From Rhizobium herbae (GTDB lineage: Bacteria; Pseudomonadota; Alphaproteobacteria; Rhizobiales; Rhizobiaceae): 64,000 nucleotides of DNA. The stretch spans positions 62,001-126,000 of the forward strand of contig NZ_JAGGJV010000005.1 in NCBI RefSeq assembly GCF_017873135.1. The letters are read 5' to 3'. How positions within the stretch are numbered: position 1 is the first letter of the stretch; the number at the start of each line of letters is the position of its first letter. A program made the translations under genes and the position numbers. Positions 27,761-36,785 of this stretch are shown here, piece by piece. The notes beneath the pieces were generated by a model, which did not search any database, was not told the origin of the DNA, and saw only the letters and a program-made list of their open reading frames with translations.

Positions 27761-28630
27761 ATGACGCAAGGCCTTGAAACATTGAAAAAATCAGCCGACC
27801 CGACCGTCGCCATTGCCTTTGGCGGCGGCGGCGCGCGCGGACTTGCCCATATTCATGTGATCGAGGCGCTGAACGAACTCGGCATCCGCCCCGTCGCCAT
27901 CGCCGGTTCCTCCATCGGTGCGATCATGGGCGCGGGCATGGCGGCCGGCCTCAGCGGAGCCGACATCCGCGAGCATACGCTGGCGACCGTCGGCCGGCGC
28001 AAGGAGATCGTCAACCGGCTCTGGAGCCTGCGCCCATCCAGTTTCGCCAAGGCCGTGGCAGGTGGTTTTCGCATCGGCCAGTTCAACATCGAGCGCATCC
28101 TTCCGGTTTTCCTGCCGGATTCGATCCCGAAGGACTTCGGGAGCTTGCACATCCCCTTGAAGGTGATGACCACGGATTATTACGGCCAGACCGAGCGCGT
28201 CTGCCAAAGCGGCGACCTGCATCAGGCGCTGGCTGCCTCGTCAGCCCTTCCGGCCGTCTTCATGCCGGTGCGGATCGACGGCCGCGTGATGATCGACGGC
28301 GGCATCTACAATCCGATCCCGTTCGATCATCTGACGGGGCTCGCCGACATTGTCATCGGCGTCGATGTCGTCGGTGGCCCGGATGGCGACGGCGAGACCA
28401 TGCCGAGCCGGATCGACAGCCTGTTCGGCGCCAGCCAGCTGATGATGCAGTCGATCATCGCCATGAAGATGAAGGCGCATCCGCCGGATATCCTGCTGCG
28501 CCCGGAGGTCAGCCGTTTCCGGGTGATGGATTTCCTCAAGGCGCAGGAAGTGCTGACGGCGACGGCAGGCGTCAAGGATCAGTTGAAGACCGCGCTTGAC
28601 GCGGCCTTCAAGGCAAGGAACCGGGGCTGA
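27761..28630 (+). CDS. patatin-like phospholipase family protein (RssA-like)
   Basis: A 289-residue lipid acyl hydrolase-type protein. The oxyanion loop (FGGGGARGLAHI), the nucleophile elbow GSSIG with the catalytic Ser, and the catalytic Asp in DGGIYNPIP form the complete Ser-Asp dyad of patatins. No signal peptide or transmembrane helix is evident, which fits a cytosolic or membrane-associated enzyme. Start ATGACGCAAGG was chosen because upstream in-frame sequence overlaps rsmD in another frame. It is 19 bp downstream of rsmD and convergent with the KefB-like gene. Confidence 0.9.
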   Translation: MTQGLETLKKSADPTVAIAFGGGGARGLAHIHVIEALNELGIRPVAIAGSSIGAIMGAGMAAGLSGADIREHTLATVGRRKEIVNRLWSLRPSSFAKAVAGGFRIGQFNIERILPVFLPDSIPKDFGSLHIPLKVMTTDYYGQTERVCQSGDLHQALAASSALPAVFMPVRIDGRVMIDGGIYNPIPFDHLTGLADIVIGVDVVGGPDGDGETMPSRIDSLFGASQLMMQSIIAMKMKAHPPDILLRPEVSRFRVMDFLKAQEVLTATAGVKDQLKTALDAAFKARNRG

Positions 28631-28636
28631 GGTAGA

Positions 28637-30496
28637 TCAGTCCGCACCAGCCAGCACGTCGTTTGCCGGCTTGGCCTTGCTGCTGGTCGAGGCCGGCAGG
28701 ATATCGTCGTCGGCTGCCAGCGCCGGTGGCGTTTCGCGCCTCGGCTTGATCAGCGGTTCCGGTTTGACCGGTTCGAAATGCAGCATGTCGCGGCCGGCAC
28801 TGATGCCTTCGGCTTCCTGCACCGCCAGCCGGGCTTCGTCGCGCCTGCGGATATCGTCCATGATCGCCTGCGCCTCGCTGTCGCCGATCCCCAGCCCTTC
28901 CAATGTCTTGCGTCCGAAGACAAGCCCGGACTCGAACGTCTCGCGCAGCTCGTAGTCGACGCCGCGTGCCCTGAGCGAGAGGGTATGCAGGCGGTCATAG
29001 GCGCGTGCGTAGATCCGGGCGTTCGGATATTCCGCCTGCACCATATCGATGATCCGGTCGGTGATTTCCTGTTTCTGGGTGCAGATCGCAACGATCTTGG
29101 CACGCTCGATACCGGCCGCGCGCAGCACGTCAAGCCGCGTGCCGTCACCGAAATAGATCCGGAATCCGAAGGTCGCCGCCTGGCGGACGCGGGCGGCGGA
29201 GTGATCGATGATCGTCACGTCGCGGCCGCCGGCCAAAAGGATCTGCGAAGCAATCTGGCCGAAGCGGGAAAACCCGATCATCAGCACGTCGGCGCCGGCA
29301 CCATCGAAATCCTCCTCAAGCTCCTCCGTCACTTCGTCCTGTTCCTGCATGAGGAGACCGGCGAGCGCGGATGCGGCAGGTGTCAGGGCCATCGACAGGG
29401 TAACGATGACGATCAGCAGCGACGCCCAGTCGTCTGAAAATACGCCCGCCGCGGACGCGGCCGTGAAAAGAACGAAACCGAATTCCCCACCCTGTGGCAA
29501 AAGCAGGCCGATGCGCACCGCGTCATTGTGCGGCGAGCCCGTCAGACGGCAGAGCGTGTAGATGACCACGGCCTTGATCGAAAGCAGCGAGGGTACGGCG
29601 ACCAGGATCAGCAGGTAGTTGTCGATGATGACCTGAATGTTCAGCGACAGCCCGACGGCCATGAAGAACAAGGCGAGCAGCAATCCGCGGAATGGCTCGA
29701 TATCGGCCTCCAGCTCATGCCGGTAGGACGATTCCGCCAGCAGCACGCCGGCAAGGAACGCGCCCATCGCCATCGACAAGCCGGCGAGCTGCATCATGGT
29801 CGCGGCGCCAAGCACAACGAGCAAGGCCGCGGCGATCATGACTTCCCGGGCGCCGGTCCGGGCGATGATCGAAAAGAGCGGGTTGAGCAGATAGCGGCCG
29901 GCAACGACCATGATCAGGATCGCGCCGACGGCGACGGAGAAGTCTTGCAGCGGCGGGCTCGTATCCTCGGGGGCCTGCAGGGCAAGCAGCGGGATCAGCG
30001 CCAGAAGCGGCACGATCGCCAGATCCTGCAGCAAAAGCACCGAAAACGCGCGTTGGCCATAGCGCGTGTTGGTGTCGCCGTTTTCGTCGAGGATCTGCAG
30101 GGCGAAGGCCGTTGACGACAGGGCCAGTCCGAAACCGGTGATGACGCTGCCGCTCCAGTCGAGCAGCCCGGCCCAGAAAGTGATTGCCGAGACGGCGGCG
30201 CCGGTCAAAAGCACCTGCGCTGTGCCGAGCCCGAAGATATCGCGCCGCATCTGCCAGAGGCGGGACGGCTTTAGCTCCAGCCCGATGACGAAGAGCAGGA
30301 AGACGACGCCGAGTTCGGCAAAGCCGAGGATCTGTTCGCCCTCGGTGATCTGGTGCAGGAGCGGGCCGATGATGACGCCGGCTGCGAGATAGCCAAGAAC
30401 CGTTCCGAGGCCGAGCTTCTTGAAGATCGGGGCTGCCACGACGGCGCCGCCGAGCAGAAGCAGGGCCTGTGAGGTGAGGGCGGGTGTCGTCGACAT
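28637..30496 (-). CDS. KefB/KefC-type monovalent cation:proton antiporter (CPA2)
   Basis: A 619-residue inner-membrane antiporter. Residues of about 1-390 hold about a dozen hydrophobic segments of the Na+/H+ exchanger fold (GLGTVLGYLAAGVIIGPLL, AELGVVFLLFVIGLEL, FGLALSSTAFALQIL, LLPQGGEFGFVLF). Residues of about 410-530 form a TrkA-N/RCK domain (DVLMIGFSRFGQIASQILLAGG, DGTRLDVLRAAGIE). The tail is Pro/acidic. Relatives mediate potassium efflux gated by glutathione adducts or nucleotides; no ancillary KefF or KefG gene is adjacent. The start MSTTPALTS has AAAGAG upstream; a longer frame would add 29 basic residues. Confidence 0.9.
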   Translation of the reverse strand: MSTTPALTSQALLLLGGAVVAAPIFKKLGLGTVLGYLAAGVIIGPLLHQITEGEQILGFAELGVVFLLFVIGLELKPSRLWQMRRDIFGLGTAQVLLTGAAVSAITFWAGLLDWSGSVITGFGLALSSTAFALQILDENGDTNTRYGQRAFSVLLLQDLAIVPLLALIPLLALQAPEDTSPPLQDFSVAVGAILIMVVAGRYLLNPLFSIIARTGAREVMIAAALLVVLGAATMMQLAGLSMAMGAFLAGVLLAESSYRHELEADIEPFRGLLLALFFMAVGLSLNIQVIIDNYLLILVAVPSLLSIKAVVIYTLCRLTGSPHNDAVRIGLLLPQGGEFGFVLFTAASAAGVFSDDWASLLIVIVTLSMALTPAASALAGLLMQEQDEVTEELEEDFDGAGADVLMIGFSRFGQIASQILLAGGRDVTIIDHSAARVRQAATFGFRIYFGDGTRLDVLRAAGIERAKIVAICTQKQEITDRIIDMVQAEYPNARIYARAYDRLHTLSLRARGVDYELRETFESGLVFGRKTLEGLGIGDSEAQAIMDDIRRRDEARLAVQEAEGISAGRDMLHFEPVKPEPLIKPRRETPPALAADDDILPASTSSKAKPANDVLAGAD

Positions 30497-30667
30497 GCGT
30501 CTGCTCTTTCTTGGCCCACGGCCGTTTCGCGGGGCTTTGGCGTCTCTGCTGGGCGGAAGTTTGCCCGGATTTCGGTATTTCATCGGGAGTGCCGATCAAG
30601 AATCAGGATATGCCCTTGATGCCCGTCCCAGTGCACAATAAATGGAGCGGGAATGAAAGGCTAAATC

Positions 30668-32014
30668 ATGTCCGATATTATCGATTCCGGCGATCTCCAG
30701 CAAAGAGCGGCCGCGCTCATCGATCTGGCGCTGAAAGCCGGCGCCGATCAGGCCGATGCCGTTGTGGTTCGGGGGCGGTCGCGTTCCGTTTCGGTGCGCC
30801 TCGGCAAGGTCGAGGGTACGGAGGCCTCGGAAAGCGATGACTTCTCGCTCCGCGTCTTCGTTGGTCGCCGTGTCGCCAGCGTTTCGGCCAATCCGGGCTT
30901 CGACCTGAAGGTGCTGGCCGAGCGCGCCGTCGCCATGGCCAGGGCCTCCCCGGAGGATCCGTTCGCAAGCCTGGCCGATAGCGAGCGTCTGGCGAAATCC
31001 TATCCGGATCTTGAGCTTTACGACCCGACTGAAGTATCGACCGATGCCCTGGCCGCAGCCGCGCTTGAAGCAGAAGAGGCAGCGCTTGCCGTCAGCGGCG
31101 TCACCAATTCCAGCGGCGCCGGCGCATCCTCTGGTATGGGCGGCATGGTGCTCGTCACCTCGCACGGGTTTTCCGGCGCCTATATGGGCACGCGCTTCGG
31201 CCGCTCCGTCAGCGCCATTGCCGGTGAGGGCACCAAGATGGAGCGCGACTATGATTTCGACAGCCGCCTCTATTTCGACGACCTGAAATCCGCCGTCGAG
31301 ATTGGCCGCACCGCCGGCGAAAAAGCGGTCGCCCGCATCGGCCCGCGCCAGGTGCCGACCCAGAAGAACGTCACCGTCATCTTCGATCCGCGCATGTCGC
31401 GCGGTTTTGCCGGACATATTGCCGGTGCGATCAACGGCGCCTCGGTTGCCCGCAAGACCAGTTTCCTGCGCGACATGATGGGCAAGCCGGTCATGAAGGC
31501 CGGCATCACAGTCACCGACGATCCGCTGGTGGTGCGCGGGTCTTCCTCGCGGCCCTTCGATGGCGAGGGCGTCACCGGGCAGAAGCTGTCGATGATCGAG
31601 GACGGGGTACTCCAGCACTGGTTCCTCTCCACGTCCACCGGCCGTGAACTGGGTTTGGAAACCAACGGACGCGGCGTGCGCGGCGGCCCCGCCGTGTCGC
31701 CCTCGGCAACCAATTTCGCGCTGGAACCCGGCGAACTCTCGCGCGAAGATCTGATCCGCAACGTCGGGACGGGTTTCTACGTCACCGAGCTGATCGGCCA
31801 GGGTGTCAACATGCTGACCGGCGAATACAGCCGGGGCGCTTCGGGATTCTGGATCGAGAACGGCGAGTTGACCTTCCCGGTCTCGGAAGTCACGATTGCC
31901 TCCAACCTCAAGCAGATGTTCTTCGCCATAACCCTTGCCGACGATATCGACCGCAAGTTCGGCGTCGCCGCACCGACGCTTGCTATCGAGGGCATGACGC
32001 TGGCGGGCAAGTAA
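30668..32014 (+). CDS. pmbA: TldD/PmbA family metallopeptidase subunit (TldE/PmbA)
   Basis: A 448-residue PmbA/TldE-type protein. In the characterised TldD/TldE pair, TldD carries the zinc site and TldE is the partner subunit; together they degrade unfolded or leader peptides. Features: RSRSVSVRLGKVEGTEASE, DFSLRVFVGRRVASVS, FDPRMSRGFAGHIAGAI and the end FFAITLADDIDRKFGVAAPTLAIEG. The HExxxH motif of TldD is not seen, consistent with PmbA. It begins a plus-strand run, followed 73 bp later by the inositol monophosphatase-like gene; an antiporter lies divergently upstream. Confidence 0.9.
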   Translation: MSDIIDSGDLQQRAAALIDLALKAGADQADAVVVRGRSRSVSVRLGKVEGTEASESDDFSLRVFVGRRVASVSANPGFDLKVLAERAVAMARASPEDPFASLADSERLAKSYPDLELYDPTEVSTDALAAAALEAEEAALAVSGVTNSSGAGASSGMGGMVLVTSHGFSGAYMGTRFGRSVSAIAGEGTKMERDYDFDSRLYFDDLKSAVEIGRTAGEKAVARIGPRQVPTQKNVTVIFDPRMSRGFAGHIAGAINGASVARKTSFLRDMMGKPVMKAGITVTDDPLVVRGSSSRPFDGEGVTGQKLSMIEDGVLQHWFLSTSTGRELGLETNGRGVRGGPAVSPSATNFALEPGELSREDLIRNVGTGFYVTELIGQGVNMLTGEYSRGASGFWIENGELTFPVSEVTIASNLKQMFFAITLADDIDRKFGVAAPTLAIEGMTLAGK

Positions 32015-32087
32015 CTTGGTATAACCTGCCTGTCCGACACCGATCTTCAACGCGGCTGACGATGCCGCGGGAAATGGAACGACTGAT

Positions 32088-32900
32088 ATGAATGCCGTCC
32101 GCCCATCGCCGGAGCAATGGTCCAGCGATCTGGAATTGATCACGATGGCGGCGAAGGCTGCGGGTGAAAAGGCGCTTTCCTATTTCCGCAAGGATCCGGA
32201 CGTCCAGTGGAAGAATGGCGGACGCTCGCCGGTCAGCGAGGCGGATTATGCCGCCAACGATATCCTCAAGGAAAAGCTCCTGGCGGCGCGGCCCAATTAT
32301 GGCTGGCTGTCGGAAGAAACCGACGACGACGAGGCCAGGCTCGGCTGCGATACCGTCTTCGTCGTCGATCCGATTGACGGAACCCGTGCCTTCATTGCCG
32401 GCAAGGACGTCTGGTGCGTCAGTGTCGCCGTCGTGCATCTCGGCCGCCCCGTCGCCGGCGTGCTGTTTGCCCCGGCGCTTGGCGAACTGTTCCATGCGAC
32501 GGAAAACGGCGATGCGCGGAAGAACGGCGAGGCGATCACCGTGAAGCCAATCGGCGCGGAGATTCTGCGGATCGCGCTTGCCGAGGAAACCGTCGGATTG
32601 CTCGAACTCGGTTACCGGGCGAGCGTGTCGCGCATCCCGCATGTGCCATCGCTTGCCTATCGGATCGCCATGATCGCCGATGGCCGGATCGATGGCACCG
32701 TCGTCAAGAAAAACTCCCATGATTGGGACCTCGCCGCCGCCGATCTGATCCTCGAACGGGCGGGCGGCGCGCTTTTCAGTCTTGACGGACAGCCGCTTTC
32801 CTACAATCGCCCCAATGTTCGCCATACGGTCCTGTGTGCTGCGGCAAAGCCCGCTTTGCCGGCGTTGATTGCCGCTTCGCAAGGGCTGGAGGGCCATTGA
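32088..32900 (+). CDS. inositol monophosphatase-family phosphatase (CysQ-like)
   Basis: A 270-residue Mg-dependent, lithium-sensitive-type phosphatase. Metal-site motifs are present: WLSEETDDDEARLG, VVDPIDGTRAFIAG (D-P-I-D-G-T) and the C-terminal SHDWDLAAADLILERAGG. The substrate could be 3'-phosphoadenosine 5'-phosphate (CysQ), inositol phosphate or histidinol phosphate; sequence alone does not decide. It is followed 60 bp later by the DUF4170 gene and waaA. Confidence 0.88.
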   Translation: MNAVRPSPEQWSSDLELITMAAKAAGEKALSYFRKDPDVQWKNGGRSPVSEADYAANDILKEKLLAARPNYGWLSEETDDDEARLGCDTVFVVDPIDGTRAFIAGKDVWCVSVAVVHLGRPVAGVLFAPALGELFHATENGDARKNGEAITVKPIGAEILRIALAEETVGLLELGYRASVSRIPHVPSLAYRIAMIADGRIDGTVVKKNSHDWDLAAADLILERAGGALFSLDGQPLSYNRPNVRHTVLCAAAKPALPALIAASQGLEGH

Positions 32901-32960
32901 CCTTTCCGGCTGAATGCCGCAAACCACGAGCAAAATACGTCAAGAAAATTGGAAGGTCTG

Positions 32961-33197
32961 ATGGCTCAGAATTCGGAAGTAAAACAGCGGCTGCATCTGG
33001 TGTTCGGCGGTGAATTGACGACGCTCACCGGCGTCCAGTTCCGCGATCTGGACAAGCTCGACGTGGTCGGTATCTTCCCTGATTACGACAGTGCACTGAC
33101 GGCCTGGAAGTCCAAGGCGCAGATGACCGTCGACAACGCCCATATGCGGTATTTCATCGTGCACATGCACCGGCTGCTCGATCCGGAACAGGCTTGA
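32961..33197 (+). CDS. DUF4170 family small protein
   Basis: A 78-residue soluble protein with the family pattern VFGGELTTLTGVQFRDLDKLDVVGIFPDY, AWKSKAQMTVDNAHMRYFIVHMHRLL. GGAAGG lies a few bases upstream of the ATG. The function is unknown. It sits between an IMPase-family gene and waaA, an order I recall from other rhizobia, so a link to envelope or lipopolysaccharide synthesis is possible but not shown. Confidence 0.85.
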   Translation: MAQNSEVKQRLHLVFGGELTTLTGVQFRDLDKLDVVGIFPDYDSALTAWKSKAQMTVDNAHMRYFIVHMHRLLDPEQA

Positions 33198-33297
33198 TGC
33201 TGGGACGTTTCGGACAGGCAGGGTACGCGCCTGAACAGGCGCTCGCCGCGAACGCGGACGCTTTGCGGTTTGGTCGCTGCAGCGGAGGCCTGTCCTC

Positions 33298-34611
33298 ATG
33301 AGTAGCATGCTTGCCCGGCTGGCGCTGTCCAGCTACCGCTGGATCGGCACGGCGCTCTATCCGCTCGTCTGGTCCTATCTGGCCGCCCGCGCTGCCAAGG
33401 GCAAGGAAGACAGCGGCCGGCGTCAGGAGCGTTATGGGCACGCCAGCGCGCCGCGACCGCAGGGGCCGCTGGTCTGGTTTCATGCCGCAAGCGTCGGCGA
33501 GACCACCGCCGTCATTCCGCTGATCCGGGAAGTGTCGCGCCGCGGTATCGCCGTCGTGCTGACCACGGGAACGAAGACGTCGGCGCGCGTTGCGGCCGAA
33601 CGGCTGGATTCCAGCATCATCCACCAATATGTACCGCTCGATTTCAAACCGGCCGTCAGCCGCTTCCTCGACTATTGGGAGCCGGATCTGGCCATCATCG
33701 CGGAATCGGAGATATGGCCGATGACCATGATGGAGCTTGGTCACCGCCATATTCCCCAGGTGCTGGTGAATGGCCGCCTGTCGGACCGCACCTTCGGTCG
33801 CTGGAAGAAACGCCTCTGGCTCGCCGACGCGTTGTTTGAAAACCTGGCGCTGGTCATTGCCCAGTCCGAACTCGATGCCGATCGCTTCCGCACGCTCGGC
33901 GCGCTGCCGGTCATGGTGTCGGGCAATCTGAAGGTCGATACCGACGCGCCGCCGCATGACGGCCATGCCCTGAAGCACTATCGCCAGCAGATCCGCGACC
34001 GCAAGACCTGGGCTGCGATCTCTACCTTCGAGGGCGAGGAGAATGCCGCCGGCATCGTCCATCGCGCGCTGAAGGAGCGCACGGGTCTTCTCACCATCAT
34101 CGTGCCGCGTCATCCCGAGCGCTGCGACGCGATCGAGGCGATGTTGAATTCCAAGGGACTGACGGTCGCCCGCCGCACCCGCAACGATCCGATCACGCCG
34201 GAGACGGACATCTTCCTCGGCGATACGATCGGCGAAATGGGCCTGTACCTGCGACTGACCGAGGTCGCCTTCGTCGGCCGCTCGCTGTTTGCCGAAGGCG
34301 GGCAGAACCCGCTGGAGCCGGCGATGCTCGGCTGCGCCATCCTGTCCGGCAGCAATGTCCAGAATTTCCGCGATACCTACCAGATGCTGGCCAAGAACGG
34401 CAGCGCCAAGATCATCCGCGATGTCGAGATGCTGGCCAAGGGCGTCAACTATCTGCTCGTCAACGACGAGGTGCGTCGCAAGATGATCGATGCGGGGCTC
34501 GAAACCGTGCATGAAATGCGCGGTGCACTGTCGGCGACGATCCGGGGGCTGGAACCCTATATCAATCCGCTGACCGTGAAGGCGCGGCTGCAGCCGCGCA
34601 GCGACCCCTGA
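33298..34611 (+). CDS. waaA: 3-deoxy-D-manno-octulosonic acid (Kdo) transferase
   Basis: Transfers Kdo from CMP-Kdo to lipid IVA, the first step of the lipopolysaccharide core; 437 residues, on the cytoplasmic face of the inner membrane. It has an N-terminal membrane-anchor-like segment and the family's PLVWFHAASVGETTAVIPLI. VLTTGTKTSA, EPDLAIIAESEIWP, ESEIWPMTMMELG, LVVNDEV-like regions and the GT-B end with FAEGGQNPLEPAMLGC follow. Together with lpxK 2.2 kb downstream it forms part of a lipid A assembly locus. Confidence 0.94.
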   Translation: MSSMLARLALSSYRWIGTALYPLVWSYLAARAAKGKEDSGRRQERYGHASAPRPQGPLVWFHAASVGETTAVIPLIREVSRRGIAVVLTTGTKTSARVAAERLDSSIIHQYVPLDFKPAVSRFLDYWEPDLAIIAESEIWPMTMMELGHRHIPQVLVNGRLSDRTFGRWKKRLWLADALFENLALVIAQSELDADRFRTLGALPVMVSGNLKVDTDAPPHDGHALKHYRQQIRDRKTWAAISTFEGEENAAGIVHRALKERTGLLTIIVPRHPERCDAIEAMLNSKGLTVARRTRNDPITPETDIFLGDTIGEMGLYLRLTEVAFVGRSLFAEGGQNPLEPAMLGCAILSGSNVQNFRDTYQMLAKNGSAKIIRDVEMLAKGVNYLLVNDEVRRKMIDAGLETVHEMRGALSATIRGLEPYINPLTVKARLQPRSDP

Positions 34612-34639
34612 TCCTTTCATCTTTCTGGCAGGATGCCCG

Positions 34640-35347
34640 ATGACGACAGATAAAATCATAGCCGGCATCCTTTTCGACAAGGACGGAACGCTGCTCGATT
34701 ATGTGAAGAGCTGGGTTCCGGTGAACTATGAGATCGCCAGCATCGCAGCCGATGGCGACGCCGAACTCGCCCGGCGCCTGCTTGTGGCGGGCGGTATGGA
34801 TCCGGACACCGGTCATGTCACGCCGGACAGTCTCTTGGCTGCCGGCAACACCGTGGAGATCGCCACCGGCATGGTCGCAGCCGGCGCGCCCTACACGGTT
34901 GAGGCGCTGACGGTGAAGCTCGACGGGCTGTTTTCCAATTCGGCCGAATATGCCGTGCCGGTCACCGATCTCGCAACGTTCTTTGAGGGCCTGCATGCCA
35001 AGGGCTACCGCCTCGGTGTCGCCTCCAGCGACAACGAACGCTCCATCCGCGAGACGGCAAAGCGCTTCGGTTTCGATGGTTACCTGCATTATGTCGCCGG
35101 TTATGACAGCGGCTTCGGCACCAAGCCGCAGCCCGGCATGGTGCTCGGCTTCTGCGCGGCGACGGGGCTTGAGCCGCATCAGGTCGCCGTCGTCGGCGAC
35201 AACAACCACGATCTCCACATGGGCCGCAATGCCGGCGTCGGCCTGACGGTGGCCGTACTCACCGGCACCGGCTCGCCGCAGTCTCTCGCAGCTGCGTCCG
35301 ATCATTGCCTCAACGACATCACCGAGCTTGAGACGGTACTGGTCTAG
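34640..35347 (+). CDS. HAD-family phosphatase (phosphoglycolate phosphatase-like)
   Basis: A 235-residue HAD hydrolase of the PGP/beta-phosphoglucomutase type. Motif I is GILFDKDGTLLDY (nucleophile Asp), motif II GVASSDNERSI, motif III KPQPGMVLGF (Lys) and motif IV VAVVGDNNHDLHMG. A helical cap domain lies between I and II. The substrate is unknown. Given its place between waaA and lpxK, a sugar phosphate of envelope biosynthesis is one possibility, and housekeeping removal of phosphoglycolate another. The start is 28 bp past the waaA stop; GGCAGGATG precedes it. Confidence 0.87.
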   Translation: MTTDKIIAGILFDKDGTLLDYVKSWVPVNYEIASIAADGDAELARRLLVAGGMDPDTGHVTPDSLLAAGNTVEIATGMVAAGAPYTVEALTVKLDGLFSNSAEYAVPVTDLATFFEGLHAKGYRLGVASSDNERSIRETAKRFGFDGYLHYVAGYDSGFGTKPQPGMVLGFCAATGLEPHQVAVVGDNNHDLHMGRNAGVGLTVAVLTGTGSPQSLAAASDHCLNDITELETVLV

Positions 35348-35367
35348 CGCCCGCCGACCTTCCCGTC

Positions 35368-36465
35368 TTACTGGAACAGCTGCAGCAGCAGCGACGGCGA
35401 ATTGTTGGCGATGTTGAGCGCCTGAACGGCCAGCTGCACCTGCGACTGGATGGCTTTCAGCTTGGTCGAGGCGTCGCTCATGTCGGCATCCACCAGGCGG
35501 CCGACGCCCTTCTGGATCGTCGCCGTCAGCGTCCTGTTGAAATCGGTCTGCATGTCGATGCGCATGCTGAGCGATCCGAGCGTCGCCGCCCGGTCTGTCA
35601 GCGTCGTGTGGATATCGTCATAGCGGGTCAGAAGAAGGTCGGTCGCATAGCCGACCAGATCGTCGGGCACTTCCCCCATGTGCGAGGCGCTGAACATGTC
35701 GTCGGTCTGGGCGCCGTTGGCAAAGGCGATCTGGGTGCGGCCGTTGAAGGCCGGCAGCCATGCCGTGGTCTTGGCGGGGTCTTCATGGGCGACACCGCCC
35801 GTCAGGCCGTCGGTCTGCGGCGTATCGACAAGCCCGTTCTCCGCGGTCATGCCGCCAGTTTCGTTCTTGTAGTTGGCGGGGCCGAAGACGTTGAGGTTAC
35901 TGTCGCCATAGATGTTGATGATGCCGACCTTGCCCTTCGTGTAGCTCGAAACGATGCCGCCGAAGACGATATTGGCGTCCGGAGCGCCCATCTCGATATA
36001 TTTCTGCGTCTTGCCATTGCCGTCGACATAGGTTTTTTCCGTGTAGTTCAGTTTGCCCGGCGCCAGAAGGTTTCGGCCGTTGAACGACGCGGATTCCGTG
36101 GTCGAGAGGAACTGTTTTTCCAGCTCGTAGATTTCCGAGCTGACCTTGTAGCGATCGACGCCGGGTTCTTTCATGGCCATGATCTTGGCCTTGATCTCCG
36201 AGGTGATGTCGATCAGGTCTTCCATCGCCTGATAGGACACATCGACGAGGGCAGCCCCCAGTTCCAGCGCGTCGATCACGGTACTCGTCGCCTTCGTGGT
36301 GTTGCGCATGTCGGTGGCGATCGACCAATAGGCCGCATTGTCGGCCGCTTCCGAAATCCGCATGCCCGTCGTGACGACGTTCTGCATCTTGTCGTGTGTG
36401 CTGTCGTTATGGCGCAAAATCGCCAAAGCGGCGGTGGCCGCCGAGTTGAAGCTCATATTCGTCAT
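35368..36465 (-). CDS. orphan, divergent flagellin
   Basis: A 365-residue flagellin. The conserved D0/D1 N-terminus is present (SFNSAATAALAILRHNDSTHDKMQN, GMRISEAADNAAYWSIA, FNGRNLL). The C-terminus (RAATLGSLSMRIDMQTDF, VQLAVQALNIANNSPSLL) ends in a short Leu/Gln-rich tail. The middle is variable. No other flagellar gene lies nearby: it is flanked by a HAD phosphatase and lpxK and is transcribed against them. Rhizobia often have several flagellins, usually in the flagellar cluster. The start MTNMSFNS was chosen over an upstream ATG because flagellins begin directly with the D0 helix; the ribosome site is weak. Confidence 0.88.
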   Translation of the reverse strand: MTNMSFNSAATAALAILRHNDSTHDKMQNVVTTGMRISEAADNAAYWSIATDMRNTTKATSTVIDALELGAALVDVSYQAMEDLIDITSEIKAKIMAMKEPGVDRYKVSSEIYELEKQFLSTTESASFNGRNLLAPGKLNYTEKTYVDGNGKTQKYIEMGAPDANIVFGGIVSSYTKGKVGIINIYGDSNLNVFGPANYKNETGGMTAENGLVDTPQTDGLTGGVAHEDPAKTTAWLPAFNGRTQIAFANGAQTDDMFSASHMGEVPDDLVGYATDLLLTRYDDIHTTLTDRAATLGSLSMRIDMQTDFNRTLTATIQKGVGRLVDADMSDASTKLKAIQSQVQLAVQALNIANNSPSLLLQLFQ

Positions 36466-36785
36466 TTTAAGGTCCGCTACAAAAAACTGGAAAACGGAAG
36501 TCACCAAATGTGGTTAACCAAGAGTGCCGCAGACTGGTTAATACTCGGTATATCTTGCGCGTTTTCGAAGGTTCCGGAACGTGTTTGCAATGGCCGCGAC
36601 GGCGGCCGAGCGGATCGGTTTGCGCGCGCAAGGCTTGCAATTCCCGGCAATCTACCGTTTTGTGTCGCGGATCGAGACGGCTTTTTCCCCGGTGAAAAAT
36701 GTTTCGGAGATGACAAGAAATTTGCCGCGCAGAATTTGCGAAAACCGGGAACAACCGGCCGGCGCGGGGAGGCCTGGAAGGACTG
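36466..36785. other. divergent control region between flagellin and lpxK
   Basis: About 320 bp with no supported gene. TGGTTAA occurs twice, at 36511-36517 and 36535-36541 (24 bases apart, about two turns of DNA), upstream of the flagellin start; this could bind a motility regulator. No clear promoter hexamers were found for lpxK. Confidence 0.35.
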
